A stretch of DNA of 64,000 bases, taken from NCBI GenBank assembly GCA_025200525.1, contig CM045762.1, positions 110,520,734 through 110,584,733 on the forward strand, given 5' to 3'. The notes under the pieces are model-generated. The model was not told the DNA's origin, searched no databases, and saw only the letters and a program-made list of their open reading frames with translations. Positions 1 through 10,481 of this stretch are shown one piece after another. Position numbers and translations under genes: made by a program. Position 1 is the stretch's first letter; the number at the start of each line of letters is the position of its first letter. The stretch is from Camellia lanceoleosa (lineage: Eukaryota; Streptophyta; Magnoliopsida; Ericales; Theaceae).

Positions 1-339
1 TCTGTCCATGCTTAGTTCATGCATTTGTGCCATGTATTGCATGCCTCCTTTGTGTTGCTCTTTGCTAGCCTTCATGCCTTAGGACCCCCAGCATGCTTTA
101 CTTATGTTATTTGCATGATTTGGCATCATTTCTTGCTTCATTTCAGTGCACTTAGTATTGTTACACTTCAACTTTCGTCACTCATTGAGCGGTCTTGAGA
201 GTTGTGCTCTTTGGCCTCTTTGATGGCCAATGCATTGTGCATGCATGCCTTGCTTTATGTGCCTTCATTTCATCACCAATGGCCACTGATTTGGGCATGA
301 CTGAGGTCTACCCCTTTTAGTTTAAGTCCATTGAACATG

Positions 340-625
340 CCATGTATATTGCATTGAGTATGTCATGGTGTTCATCGCATTATGTATGCCTTGTACTTTG
401 CATTGTGCATGCTTAGTTTACATCATTGCATTTTGCATGCTAGCTGATATTTGCATTGAGTATGCATGTGCCTAACATTGCTAAGTTGCCCTTATAGCAT
501 CGCAATGTGCATGCATGCATTAGCATTGTTCGCAAGCCATTAGCTTTGTTAAGTTAATCATGTCGCATTGCATTGAGTATGCCATGTAGTTCATTCACAT
601 TGCGTACGCCATGCTTGCTTGCATT
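340..625. repeat. Degenerate GCATTGNGTATGC short-period repeat in LTR-1
   Basis: About ten loose copies of a core GCATTG-N-GTATGC or GCATTGTGCATGC recur every 20-35 bp. The same region appears in reverse complement in the solo LTR at about 23490-23790 and more weakly at 6180-6300. It is low-complexity LTR sequence in the R/U5 part with no coding potential. Confidence 0.6.
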
Positions 626-979
626 GTGTTTGGAATAGGTGTTAGTTCAAAACACGGGAAACGAGGGATGTTTCATACTTCAAGTGATGAAACGTGCCTT
701 AATTCCCGGTCGCTAACGCTCTTGATCATCCATGATAGAGTTCTAGGCCTTATGTGTTTACTTGTGCATTCATTTTTACATTGAATTGTGCAACTTTGCT
801 TCTTGTCCATCACGCATGAAAGTGCATGATTGGTGGCCTGAGGGTCGAGAACCTACACTCCCTTGAGTTCGTGACATGATAGGGAGGGTGGTTGTGCACA
901 CATATCTTGCAAATACATTGCCATGCCCTTTCTTGCTCTCTGTTGCAGTAAATTGCGCTCAAAGAAGAATAACCGGTCG

Positions 980-1075
980 GCCAAACCAAAAAGTAGCTGG
1001 CCGACCACTTTTCTCAGTTTTCAACAACCAAAAGTGGTCGGCGGGGGTATAGAGAGACCAGAAGTGGTTGGCCAC
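980..1075. repeat. GTGGTC/GACCAC motif array in U5 of LTR-1
   Basis: Copies of GGCCGACCACTTTT and AAAAGTGGTCGGC occur in both orientations within about 100 bp. The equivalent array is at 22860-23155 in the solo LTR, 5768-5866 in LTR-2 and 46811-46905 in LTR-5. Confidence 0.7.
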
Positions 1076-2484
1076 CCTCCCACTGGATTCCCAAGGTGGA
1101 TTTTCATCTTTCTGGAGCTTGGTGCAAGTCTCTGAGGAGAAATGAAAACAGAGGCAAATCGGGGCATCGCATTGGATTTCTGAACGAGGCGACCGAGCAT
1201 GCATCCAGTCTTCTCCCTCCAAGAACCTCCTACTTTTATTGCTTTCCTTAGCTGCCATGCTTAGATAGCTAGCATTTTTCTTTGGTTTGTACTTTAATTA
1301 GTTAATACTTTTAGCTATTTAAATCCGTTTTGTAATAATTAGTTAACTAGGATTAGTTAATTAGTTTGTTGTGTAACAATTAGTTTAATTTGCTTAGATT
1401 AGCTAGTTAGCTCTTTATTCAGTCTCTCGCTCGAGAGAGCCAATTGTTGTAATAAGCGTGCGTGTGTGTGATGCAAGTCTTCCAACCCCCATTTCTTTCC
1501 CCGTTTTACTTAACCGCTTACGATGGTTAGTTTTAGGGCACGTTTCATTTAGCATACCTTATGTTTTCATGTTTGCATTCATTCATTCAGATTGCATGCA
1601 CCTGCTCAAGCATCATATTAACTGCATTGTATTTCAATTCCAATTTGAATACATGTACCAAGTTGCATCTCACATGACATTCTTAGGATAGTCGAGCCTA
1701 TCTTAATTGCATTTTCGCATGTGTTGCATTAGCCATCTTAACATGAACTAGGATCATGCATGATTTCTAACTAGTTCTTTGTTTTGGCTTGGAGTACACT
1801 GTGAGTGTTTACACTTTAGCATACTGCATGTGTGTTAATGTTGTCATGAAAGCATACCTACCATGAGGCTAATTGCTTATTTGCTATTAATCACTCAATG
1901 CCGGGTGAAGGTTGGATTACGTAAATTGGGACAATTCATCGACATCCGCATTTTTAGCCTACTTACGAGTGGCAAACTTCAAACAATTTTCCTTACAAAC
2001 GGATATGCAATGCTTTGTTCCAACTTAGGCGATCTAGTCTATACTTGTTTTGCTGTGCGCATCACATAGTAATTCTAGCTAATTAACCAGAATAAGAACG
2101 CATGTGTTTTCAAAAATTCGATATCATGCTTAGTACAGGCCGATCTTCGATCGGGCGAGTGGGTGTGCTCATTAAATGACCTTTCCCAATCGTACCCAAG
2201 TTCCCGAGCCGAGGCAACTTTGGTGATGACAGACACGTGGCCTTAGGCACGAGTTAGGGTTTAATAAATTCCCCCAAAATAAAATATTTAGGTGGGGACT
2301 CTGTATCTGGCAAAGCAATCCATGTTTGGCACTTCTTTACAAAAATCAGTTTCCAAAACGATTTGCCGGATTTGGACTCGTTGGTGATTTATCAATCTTA
2401 CATTGCACATTGTGAGATCAGATTAAGAACCGTGACATTTGAGTCCGAACTGTAGCCAACAAAGCTCAAAGGGGCGCGTCTACA

Positions 2485-3020
2485 CGATGCTTTGTGCCTC
2501 AGGCATTCAAGTACTTCTCAATTTCCTCTCATTTAACATGCTTCTGATGACATATGGAAACTGAACATTTCACTGTATTGATTCATTACATGTATAGAAC
2601 ACATCCGACACATCGTATTCACACACAATATCTGCATGCACCCGCTCTATGTAATTCTCGCATCTGCATCTGATATACATACTCGCTGACGCATTCAAAC
2701 TATCCTTTTCAGGTCCCGCCTCTACAGACTGGTCCATCCAAGCCTTCTCGAGCAGCTAAGAGAGGAGTTTCAGTACGCAGCCGAGGGGGACGCAGGCACC
2801 TACCAGATATGAGGAGGAGTCTAGCGAGGAGGAGGATTCGGCACATCCACGGTCGGAGACATCTGCAGGTAGAGATGACGACTCTGGTTCTAGTGCTGAG
2901 GGTGGAGGCGACGCCGAGGAGGATTTCGAGGACAGTGACTCCGATTCAGATGATGGTGCCGGTGTCGGTGGCGCGGCGGCTGTTCAGCAAAAAAGGGTGA
3001 AGAGGGCCTCTCGGTCTTGA
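2485..3020 (+). pseudogene. aORF1 of element B: last two exons of a PMD-type antisense gene
   Basis: This is the 3' end of the antisense gene seen complete in element A. A remnant of exon 5 ends at 2510 before a GT donor (GTACTT). The intron runs to an AG acceptor (TTTTCAG) at 2712. The last exon, 2713-3020, encodes a Ser/Pro/Arg-rich start and then a strongly acidic tail of Glu, Asp and Ser with a basic end (KRVKRASRS) before TGA at 3018. The start of the exon and the tail are in different frames, so at least one indel is present. Everything upstream was separated by insertion of LTR-1 and is outside the window. The acidic tail plus basic end could suit a nuclear protein, but that is inference. 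Confidence 0.7.
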
Positions 3021-3377
3021 GCTTGATGGCGCTGATGCAGATGTTCTTGCTTTATTTTCTTTTTACATGTAGTTGTAGCACATTGTACAGCTTAGGCAGT
3101 TTTATTTTCTTCCAAAACTTGTACCCTTTTGTAACATGTTGTAAAAAAAAAAAAAAAAGAAAGAAAGAAAAGAAAAAAAGAGAAGCTATGATAGAATGAA
3201 AACGACTGTTTGTTCAAAAAAAGTGTTGTATTCTTAGCATCGCATTGCATAGCACCATTTTGCACAAAAATGAAATTTGAATGGAGATTAAACCCTATGT
3301 ATTACCAAGTCAGGTAGTGAACCAACGCAACAAACTAAACAACTTAACTCACTAAGAAACAAAACCTTAGCAAGTTT
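3021..3377 (+). other. 3' flank of aORF1 in element B, with poly(A) run
   Basis: No gene is visible. It aligns with 14726-15004 of element A: both have a TTGTAGCACATTGTACAGC segment about 60 bp after the stop. B has a run of 16 A followed by an A/G-rich stretch (3141-3182), where A has only five A. The run probably grew by slippage; it is not evidence of a processed transcript. Confidence 0.6.
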
Positions 3378-3475
3378 ACAACTCGATAAGCAATGAGCAA
3401 CAACTCGATAAAGAAAGAGCAACAACTCGATAAGTAAAACTTAACAACTCGATAAGCAAAACTTAAGAACTTGAA
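3378..3475. repeat. ACAACTCGATAAG short tandem repeat upstream of aORF2 (element B)
   Basis: Four to five copies of a roughly 20-25 bp unit with core ACAACTCGATAAGCAA. Element A has the same repeat at 15003-15140 in the same place between the two antisense genes. Confidence 0.8.
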
Positions 3476-3536
3476 GAGTCAATGCATTTTGAGACAAACA
3501 AATCGACAAAATGCATCCGAAACAGAGGTAAACTTG

Positions 3537-4286
3537 GACCTTCAGTACTCTCAACACACAGGAAAGCTGGAGACTCCCTTCTCGAGACAAGAAACAACTG
3601 GAAACCAGCTTTTTGCACATGGCCAACCACTTTTAGAGCTCGCCACCGCTTTTTCTCGTTCGAACCCAAAAGTACGCCGACGTAAAAAGTGGTCAACCGA
3701 CCACTTATCTGGGAACCTTCAATTTTGTGACACTTTTCCTTCAAACAGTGCCTTATCCTCCATAAAGGTTCCAGCTTCGTGGTTCCCTCATTCTAACTCA
3801 GTTTTGCACCAAAATGGAGGCGTTACTTGTCCAAAATCTCACAAATTGGATTGCTTCCTTGGACGGCTCGGAAAAGTTGAATTTCTGAGGCTTCGGCATA
3901 AATGCACTATTCACGTTGAGTCGCACTCCGCTGCGTTTTCCTTTCCTTCGTATAAACTCGCACCTTCAAGATTTCAAAGACATAGGAAGGCAAGGAACTC
4001 TTTGTTGGAGACTAGAGGTGGTTGTAGACCACTTTTCGCTCATTGCCGACTAACTGAAATAGCTTGCCGACCACTTTTATGGTCTGCAGACCAGAAACAG
4101 TGGCTAGTCGACTAGAAAAAGTGGTCGGCCGACCAGTGTGGTTGGGGACCTCCAGATTTTTGCCACATGTCCTCTAAACAGTGCCTTATCCTCCATAAAG
4201 GTTCCAGCTTCGTGGTTCCCTCATTCTAATTCAAATTCTACTCCAAATGGAAGCATTTCTTGTCCAAAATCTCACAAATTGGATTG
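3537..4286 (+). repeat. Tandem duplication of the aORF2 promoter and 5' end in element B
   Basis: Two diverged copies lie head to tail: about 3537-3962 and 3963-4286, the second cut by element A. Each has CCTTCA, a GTGGTC array (3614-3705 and 4013-4140), the stretch AGTGCCTTATCCTCCATAAA and an ATG opening the aORF2 reading frame (3814 and 4247). Element A has one copy only (about 15190-15520). The first copy carries an aORF2 N-terminal fragment of about 48 codons with an in-frame TGA. Confidence 0.75.
4247..4286 (+). pseudogene. aORF2 of element B, first 40 bases of exon 1
   Basis: ATG at 4247 opens a frame beginning MEAFLVQNLTNWI. The frame is broken by insertion of element A between 4286 and 4287 and resumes at 35157 after the duplicated GATTG. 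See the entry at 35157-36382 for the rest. Confidence 0.75.
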
Positions 4287-5767
4287 TGTAGACCACCCGA
4301 ACTCGTCACTGCGCTAAATGGTAGCTCTAGCTACTACGCCGACTCGCCACGGTTCTAAATCTTATTTCACAAAGTGCAATGTAAGACTGATAAATCACCA
4401 AAGAGTCCAAATCTGGCAAATCGTTTGGGAAAACTGATTTTAATCAAGAAGTGCCAAACATGGACATCTTTGCCAGATTTTAGAGTCGCCACCTAAATAT
4501 TTTGTTTTGGAAAATTCAGGAAACCCTGACTCGTGCCTAAGGCCACGTGTCCGTCATCACCAAAGTGGCCTTGGCTCTGCAACTTGGGTACGAGACGGAA
4601 AGATCCTCAAATGAGCACCCTCGCTCGCCCGATCAAAGATCGGCCTCTACTAACATGATATGTTGTTTTTGAAAACACATGCATTCTTATTCTGGTTTAT
4701 TAGCTAGCTTACTATGTGATGCGCACAGCATACAAGTATAGACTCAATCATGCAGATTGGAACAAAACAACTCATGTTCGTTTTTCGAAAGTGGTTTGAA
4801 GTTGCTACTTGCAAGTAGTCTAAGTCGCGGATTTGCCTCCCTCAAGTGGGCTTTAAAAAAAAACATGATTTTGCCACTTCAAGTGGGCTTAAAACTCGCA
4901 TTTTGATGAATTGTTCCAATTCAAGCAATTAAGCCTTCATCCACAGGCATTCATGTAGTTAAACACTTAAGCAGTTAGCCTCATGGCAAGCATGCTATCA
5001 TGGCAGTCACTTACACACATGCAATATGCTAAAGCTTAAAAGCTTACCAAGTACTCCAAGCCAAAACAAAAGCTAGTTAGTAATCAATGCATGATCCTAG
5101 CTATGTCAATAATGCTTAATGCAACACATGCAAAATGCAACTAAGATAGGCTCGGCTATTCTAAAATGGCATATGAAATGCAACTTGATAACATGTATTC
5201 AAATTGGTATTAAAATACAATGCAGTTTGTATGATGTGCCGAGCCCGGGGCATGCAAAACAGATGAATGATGCACGCATGCGAAGCATAAGGATGCTAAT
5301 TGAAAATGACCCTAAACTAACCATCGAAAGCGGTTAAGTAAAAGGAAGAAAGAAATGGGGTTGGAAGACATGCATCACACACACGCACACTTATTACAAC
5401 ATTGTGCCCTCTCGACGGAGGGTCTAAATAATAAGCTAACCAGCTAATCTAAGATAATTAAACTAATTATTACAAACCAAAACGAATTAACTAATCCTAG
5501 TTAACTAATTAGTTATTACAACACAAATTGAATAGTTAAGCGCATTAACTAATTAAGTACAAAAACCAAAGCATTTTCTAGCTAAGCAAAGCAGCTAAGT
5601 AAAGCAGTAAAAAGAGGTCCTCAGGGCGAGGGGTGCATGCATGCTCGGTCGCCTCGTTCGGAAATCCATTACTATGCCCCAACTTGCCTTTGTTGGCATT
5701 TGATTTCAGAACACTACACAAACCTCCAGATAGCTTCTACTCCATCATAGAGACCTCCAGAAAGGCT

Positions 5768-5866
5768 GCTGACCACTTAATGGGGTTCTAGACCACCTGT
5801 AGACCACTTACACATGTTGCAGACAAGAAAAAGTGGTCAGCCAAGCACTTTTACTGGTCTGCTGAC
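5768..5866. repeat. GTGGTC array in U5 of LTR-2
   Basis: GACCACTTAATGG, GACCACCTGTAGACCAC and AAGTGGTCAGCC lie within 100 bp. The whole segment 5541-6297 is missing from the sister LTR-4. Confidence 0.65.
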
Positions 5867-8348
5867 TAGAAAATCGCCAAGCTCCAATTTGTCGCAATAG
5901 AGAACAAGAAAGGGACAACAAAGGTATTTGTAAGGTATGTGTGCATAACCACCCTCCCTATCATTTCTTAAGCTCAAGGAGTGCGATTCTCGACTCTGCC
6001 ACCAACCGAAAGCATCGCAATGCACGATGGCCGAGAAGCCAAGTTCACACAATTCAATGTCAATGAATGCACAAATAACACATAAGGGCCTTAACCTCTA
6101 TCATGCATTATCAAGAGGGTCGGCGACCAAGAAATAGGGCACGTTTCATCACTTCAAGTATGAAACATCCCTCATTTCTCATGTTTGTATTAACACCCTA
6201 TCCAAACACAATGCAATGCAACAACATTCCAAGCATAATGCAATGCAATAGCATGCAAGCACAATGTAATGCAACATGCAAACCCAATGCAATGTAACAA
6301 CATGCAAACAACATGCTCTTCTATAAATGCTAGAATGGCATGCACAAGGTTCCAACACGTGAACAATGCATGCATGGCAAGTTTAGAAGCTTAAGGAATT
6401 AAAGCTAGGAAAGAACATCTCACAAGAGGCATGCAATACAATGCTCAATGGACTTAAACTGAATATGGACAGACCTAAATCATGCGAAAACAGTGGCCAA
6501 CACATCAAAATTTAGGCACAAAAGGGCCAAGAACACATGCTCATGTGATGGCTCATCAACTAAGCATAAGAGCACAACTCTCAAACATGATTAAGAAGTG
6601 ACAAATGTGAGACTGTAGCTACACTATATGCACTGAAATCAGGTGTGAAATGATGTCAAATCATCCAAACAACACAAGTATAGCATGCTAGAAGGCCTAA
6701 GGCACAAGGCTACGAAAAGGAACACAAGAGGCATGCAATGCATGGCACAAATGATTGAACCAACCATAGACAAAGCTCAATTAGGTCAAAACATGCTGAG
6801 ATGGGAGCTCAAAAGCCTAGGCACGCATGCATACAAGTTAGGCCATAAGCGAGGCACAAAGGCATAACCCTTAAAAGCACTCAAAGAGTGAAAGACGTGA
6901 GAACATGAGAATGCTATATGCTCTGAAATAACATGTTAAATGATGCCAATTTGTGCACATGTCACAAATGAAGCATGCTAGAGGCATGAAAACACAAGGC
7001 TAGTCAAGCCCATTGCACTACAGCTATGCAATATATGAACCATATGGCCAAGACAACCCAAAATCATCCTAGAGCATGTCAAATCAAGGCTAAAACATGC
7101 ACGGAGTGTAGCCAAAACAAGCTAGCATGGTAAGCCAAAACATCAAGTAAGCTAGGCAAATGAGCGTGGTTACATTACAAGTGTAAGAAGCAAATGAGGG
7201 ATACTCTAACCAACCAAAAACAGAGTTGTATCATGGCAAAATAACACCAAAAACACACTGAAATGGTAGCCCAAAAGCTTAGGCATGATGGCATACATAT
7301 TGGCTCATATTTAAGGCATAAAGCACAACCTTCCAAAATCATTGAAAGAGTGACACATGTGAGTGTATGATAATGAAACATGCTTTGAAATCATATATCA
7401 AATGATGCTAAATCATGCAAATAGCCCAAGCAATGCATGCTAGTGGACTCAAAACACAAAGCTAGTGAGCAAGAATGAACTATGGCTATACAAAGCAAGG
7501 TCCAAATGATCAAGACCACCCAAAACAGAGCTAAAGCATGCTGAATAATGACCAAAAACATGCTGAAATGGAACCAATACATGCTAGAAAGGTGAGCTAA
7601 AACCTTAAGCATAGAAGGCTAGTTTGCAAGGATTACACTACAAGTGTATAAAGCATGCAAGGGTGGCCTAAACTAAGCCAAAACAGAGGTATGCCATACT
7701 GAAATAAGGCCAAAAATAAGCTGAGATGGAGCCAAAACACGCTTAACAAACATGCTACTTTGATGAGCCATCAACACAAGCATACAAGAAAAGAGGAGGG
7801 GGGCAACCCCCTCCTATTTGGGGCCTCAAAACACCCTTTCCACTACTGAAATTCTCTGGAATTCAGTGGTGAAGAGGTCAAATAAAGGTGATCACAAAGG
7901 CCTAAAGAGGTGGCCCAAAACAAAGCCAAACAAGGACCAAAATGGGGTAGACCACCCCCAACACCAAAGAGGTTTGAAACAAACATTTCAAATACTTGAA
8001 AATGAAGCTTTTTGCAGTAGAAGTTAAGCGTAAAACATCATGCAAATAAGGCCAAAAACTTAAACAAAACAAAGCTTTAAAAGGATTAGAGCCTTACACT
8101 TGAAGACCAAGAACAAAGCAACAACTCCAGCAACTTTTCTGAGCTAAAACCAGCTTTTGAGTCCAAAAAGAACCCTCAGGTACCTCAGCAACAAGAGTGT
8201 GGTGTTTCACTAGGTGGTTGTGTACAAAAGTATGGAGAAACTACACTTTCAAGCACAAATATAGAGAGAAAGAAAGAAGAATAGAGATAAATGATATATA
8301 TATGCCCTATGCAAATTTTTGAACCTGACACAAGAGGAAGGAGGCCCC

Positions 8349-8357
8349 CTTTTATAG
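8349..8357 (-). promoter_or_regulatory. TATA box of LTR-2
   Basis: The minus strand reads CTATAAAAG followed by a G-rich stretch. The same box occurs in LTR-3, LTR-4, LTR-5 and LTR-6 at the equivalent place. It marks the U3/R region; transcription would start about 30 bp downstream, toward lower coordinates. Confidence 0.75.
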
Positions 8358-8483
8358 AAACCCAAGCCTTAAGCTTGTTCAACAAGCTTGAAGGTCCAAG
8401 AAATCTCGCACACACGCACGGAGGATGCTTTCTATGCCCAACAATGGCAAGAAAATATCTACGTAAAAATAAAAAGATGCCGA

Positions 8484-9050
8484 CTAAAGTGGTTTACCGA
8501 CCACTCCCACTAGTCGACCGACCATAAAAAGTGGTCTGCAAGGTCAATAAGTGGTCTGCAAGGTCAATAAGCTAGTTTGCACAAAGAGAGGAACGGTGGC
8601 ATGGCCGACCACTTTAGGTGGTCCATGCATCACCAAGACCACCGCCCGTAAAACCGGCCGCAAGGGAGAAAAGTGGTCTTCAAGGAGAGAAACTAGTCTA
8701 CACCCCTTGTTCCACCCTCCAGGCAAGGAAAACAAGGTTTGGTTCAAAACCAAACCAAAAAGGAAGCAAGACAAAAGTCCGCGGGACAAGGCACGCAACC
8801 AGAAGCCCCGAAAACTAGTCTATGGGCGCAAAAAGTGGTCTATGAAAGGGAAAGGTGGTCTACGGCCACAAAAAGTGGTCTAGAGACCTCTGTTTCCCTC
8901 TAGGTAAAGTCAACAAGGCATGGTCCAAAAACCAAGCCGAGAGGAGAACGTTAAGCGTCCCAAGACAAGGCGACGGCAAGGCTTCTAAACCTAAACTAGC
9001 CTAAGAGGGAAAAGTAGTCACGACTACAAAAAGTGGCCTACATGCCTCTC
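8484..9050. repeat. GTGGTC/GACCAC palindromic array in U3 of LTR-2
   Basis: About fifteen sites of AAGTGGTC or GACCACTT, some as GGCCGACCAC, lie in both orientations at 15-60 bp spacing. They are 130-700 bp upstream of the TATA box on the minus strand, so they occupy the enhancer position of the LTR promoter. Confidence 0.75.
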
Positions 9051-9236
9051 TCTCCGTGCAGGTCAACAAGGCATGGTCCACAAACCAAGCCAAAACACAA
9101 AGAGTTCAAAGACCCGAAGGCAAGGCACTCAGCCGAAAACTCTGAAAACTCAAAACGAGCACAAACATGCGCGATCATCAAGCGCGCAATCGATGACGTC
9201 TGAGTCTTAAGGTCGGTCAAAAATGGGGTGTCTACA

Positions 9237-9249
9237 GTTGCCCCTCTTT
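9237..9249 (-). other. Polypurine tract of element A
   Basis: The minus strand reads AAAGAGGGGCAAC directly before TGTAGACACC, the start of the 3' LTR. This is the expected priming site for plus-strand DNA synthesis. Confidence 0.85.
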
Positions 9250-9957
9250 GACAGAACTCGAAAGTCAAGAAGTGATGGGAGTGAATGTCAAAGCCCAGAG
9301 ACGACCCATTTTTGACAAGGCCGAAGACTTAGACAAACATGCAAGATACCCGCAGGCAAGGGCAAAATGCAAATGACATGCACAATGCAGAACATAACTT
9401 ATGATTATGCAAAGAGGGCTGTGATGAAGCAATTATGCAAAATAAATGCAACATTTTAAGTGAATGTTATGCAAAGGAATGCTACAGAAACTCGTACATA
9501 AGCAAGTAAACACAAACCAAACTACATCGTATGCAGAAAGTATGTAAGAAAATTATACAATTCTCATTACGACTCACGTAGGAAAGACTAAAAGCGACTA
9601 TCGGGATCACCCAAAGTCTCAAACAAAACACCTCCCAACAGACAAATCAAAAAGGAGAAAGACTGTGCAAGAAAGCGCAGTCGTCCAAACGCATGTCAAA
9701 CGCGAGAGGAGAAAGGTACATCCAAATGCATGTCAAACACGAGTGAGGAGGGCAGCAATCAAGTTGAACCGAAACTTTTGTTAAAAGAACCGTACATACA
9801 ATATCGTCAGTTTCACCATCTTTAAATGAACCGTACTTACAATATCGTGCCTGCATAAGAAAGAAACTCAACAGGTACAATATAGTAGAAACACATGTTC
9901 GATGCTATATCAAGATACAATTTCAATACAAGATAAACACGTGCGCTTATGATGCCG
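9250..9957 (-). other. 3' untranslated part of element A, no gene
   Basis: No coding signal is seen on either strand. A short direct repeat, GAACCGTAC followed by TACAATATCGT, occurs near 9787 and 9830. The region separates the polypurine tract from the minisatellite. Confidence 0.6.
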
Positions 9958-10118
9958 ATGGAAGGCTGCTTAGCAATGCAAGTGAAAAGTGCATAACAAT
10001 GCAAATGGAACGTGCATAACAATGCAGGTGGAACGATGCATAACAATGCAACTGGGACGTGCATAATAATGCAGATGGAACGATGCATAACAATGCAACT
10101 GGAACGTGCATAACAATG
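9958..10118. repeat. Minisatellite in the 3' UTR of element A, left block
   Basis: About seven copies of a 23-25 bp unit, roughly GTGCATAACAATGCAAGTGGAA. The small solo LTR at 10124-10476 splits this array from the right block. Confidence 0.9.
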
Positions 10119-10123
10119 CAAGT

Positions 10124-10476
10124 TGTGGGGGCCATAAAAATATAGGTACAAGCTTATTCGGCCTAACCCAAACAAAGCCCACAATGGGCCCAGCCCAAAC
10201 AAATATCACACCCCCCTCCCCCTCTATATAAAGGGGGGGGGGCATCCCAAGTGAGAGGTATGTCTTTTCTCTCTACACAAAACACACACCCCTTCTAATA
10301 TTGATATATACTATTTCTTGGTTCCAGGACTAACTTCATCATCGGAGTACTCCCGGCCGGAAACCCCAGTTGGGTGGCACCGACTATGTTCCTCGTTGCA
10401 GATCTACAAGGGTGAAGCTCTTCTCTTCGTTGGATCTCTACAACATCCATGTGAGAGGATATTTCATGGTCTCACA
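10124..10476 (+). mobile_element. Small solo LTR (353 bp), TRIM-like, inserted in the minisatellite
   Basis: It begins TGTGGGGGCC and ends GGTCTCACA and is flanked by CAAGT at 10119-10123 and 10477-10481. A TATA box (TATATAAAG, 10225-10233) puts transcription on the plus strand. No PBS, PPT or coding region is present, so this is one LTR left after recombination. The size suits a TRIM or small LTR element; the family is not identified. Confidence 0.8.
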
Positions 10477-10481
10477 CAAGT

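Larger units (their letters stand above)
1..2484 (+). mobile_element. LTR-1: 3' part of a Tat/Ogre-type LTR, plus orientation
   Basis: This stretch is the reverse-complement counterpart of the solo LTR at 21449-26750; the two share recognisable sequence throughout. It ends in GCGTCTACA at 2484, matching the mirrored TGTAGACG end of that solo LTR. The next bases (CGATGCTTTG) are aORF1 sequence of element B and not a primer-binding site. It is therefore a solo LTR or the 3' LTR of an element to the left. CGATG at 2485-2489 is the likely target duplication, but its partner lies outside the window. It holds a degenerate GCATTG/TATGC short repeat (about 340-620) and one GTGGTC array (980-1075). 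U3 and TATA box are outside the window. Confidence 0.85.
4287..9236 (-). repeat. LTR-2: 3' LTR of element A (4950 bp)
   Basis: The plus strand reads TGTAGAC...GTCTACA. It aligns with LTR-4 (30884-35151) almost throughout; a 64-base sample near 8101 shows about 5% difference. U3 is about 0.9 kb (8.35-9.24 kb), judged from a TATA box at 8349-8357, so R plus U5 is about 4 kb. U3 holds the GTGGTC array. U5 holds loosely repeated segments around 6650, 6935 and 7395. No conserved protein is encoded. Confidence 0.9.

Noticed and set aside
959..1258. A frame on the minus strand matching one at 22679-22945 on the plus strand (both antisense to their LTR, about 85 shared codons).
   Set aside because: The two LTRs are simply similar copies. 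LTR-2 and LTR-5 do not keep the frame, and no known motif is seen.
2809..3000. An Arg-rich open frame.
   Set aside because: It is the wrong frame of the acidic tail exon of aORF1.
3471..4115. A 214-codon open frame on the plus strand.
   Set aside because: It runs through the duplicated promoter array and out of frame with aORF2; no family resemblance.
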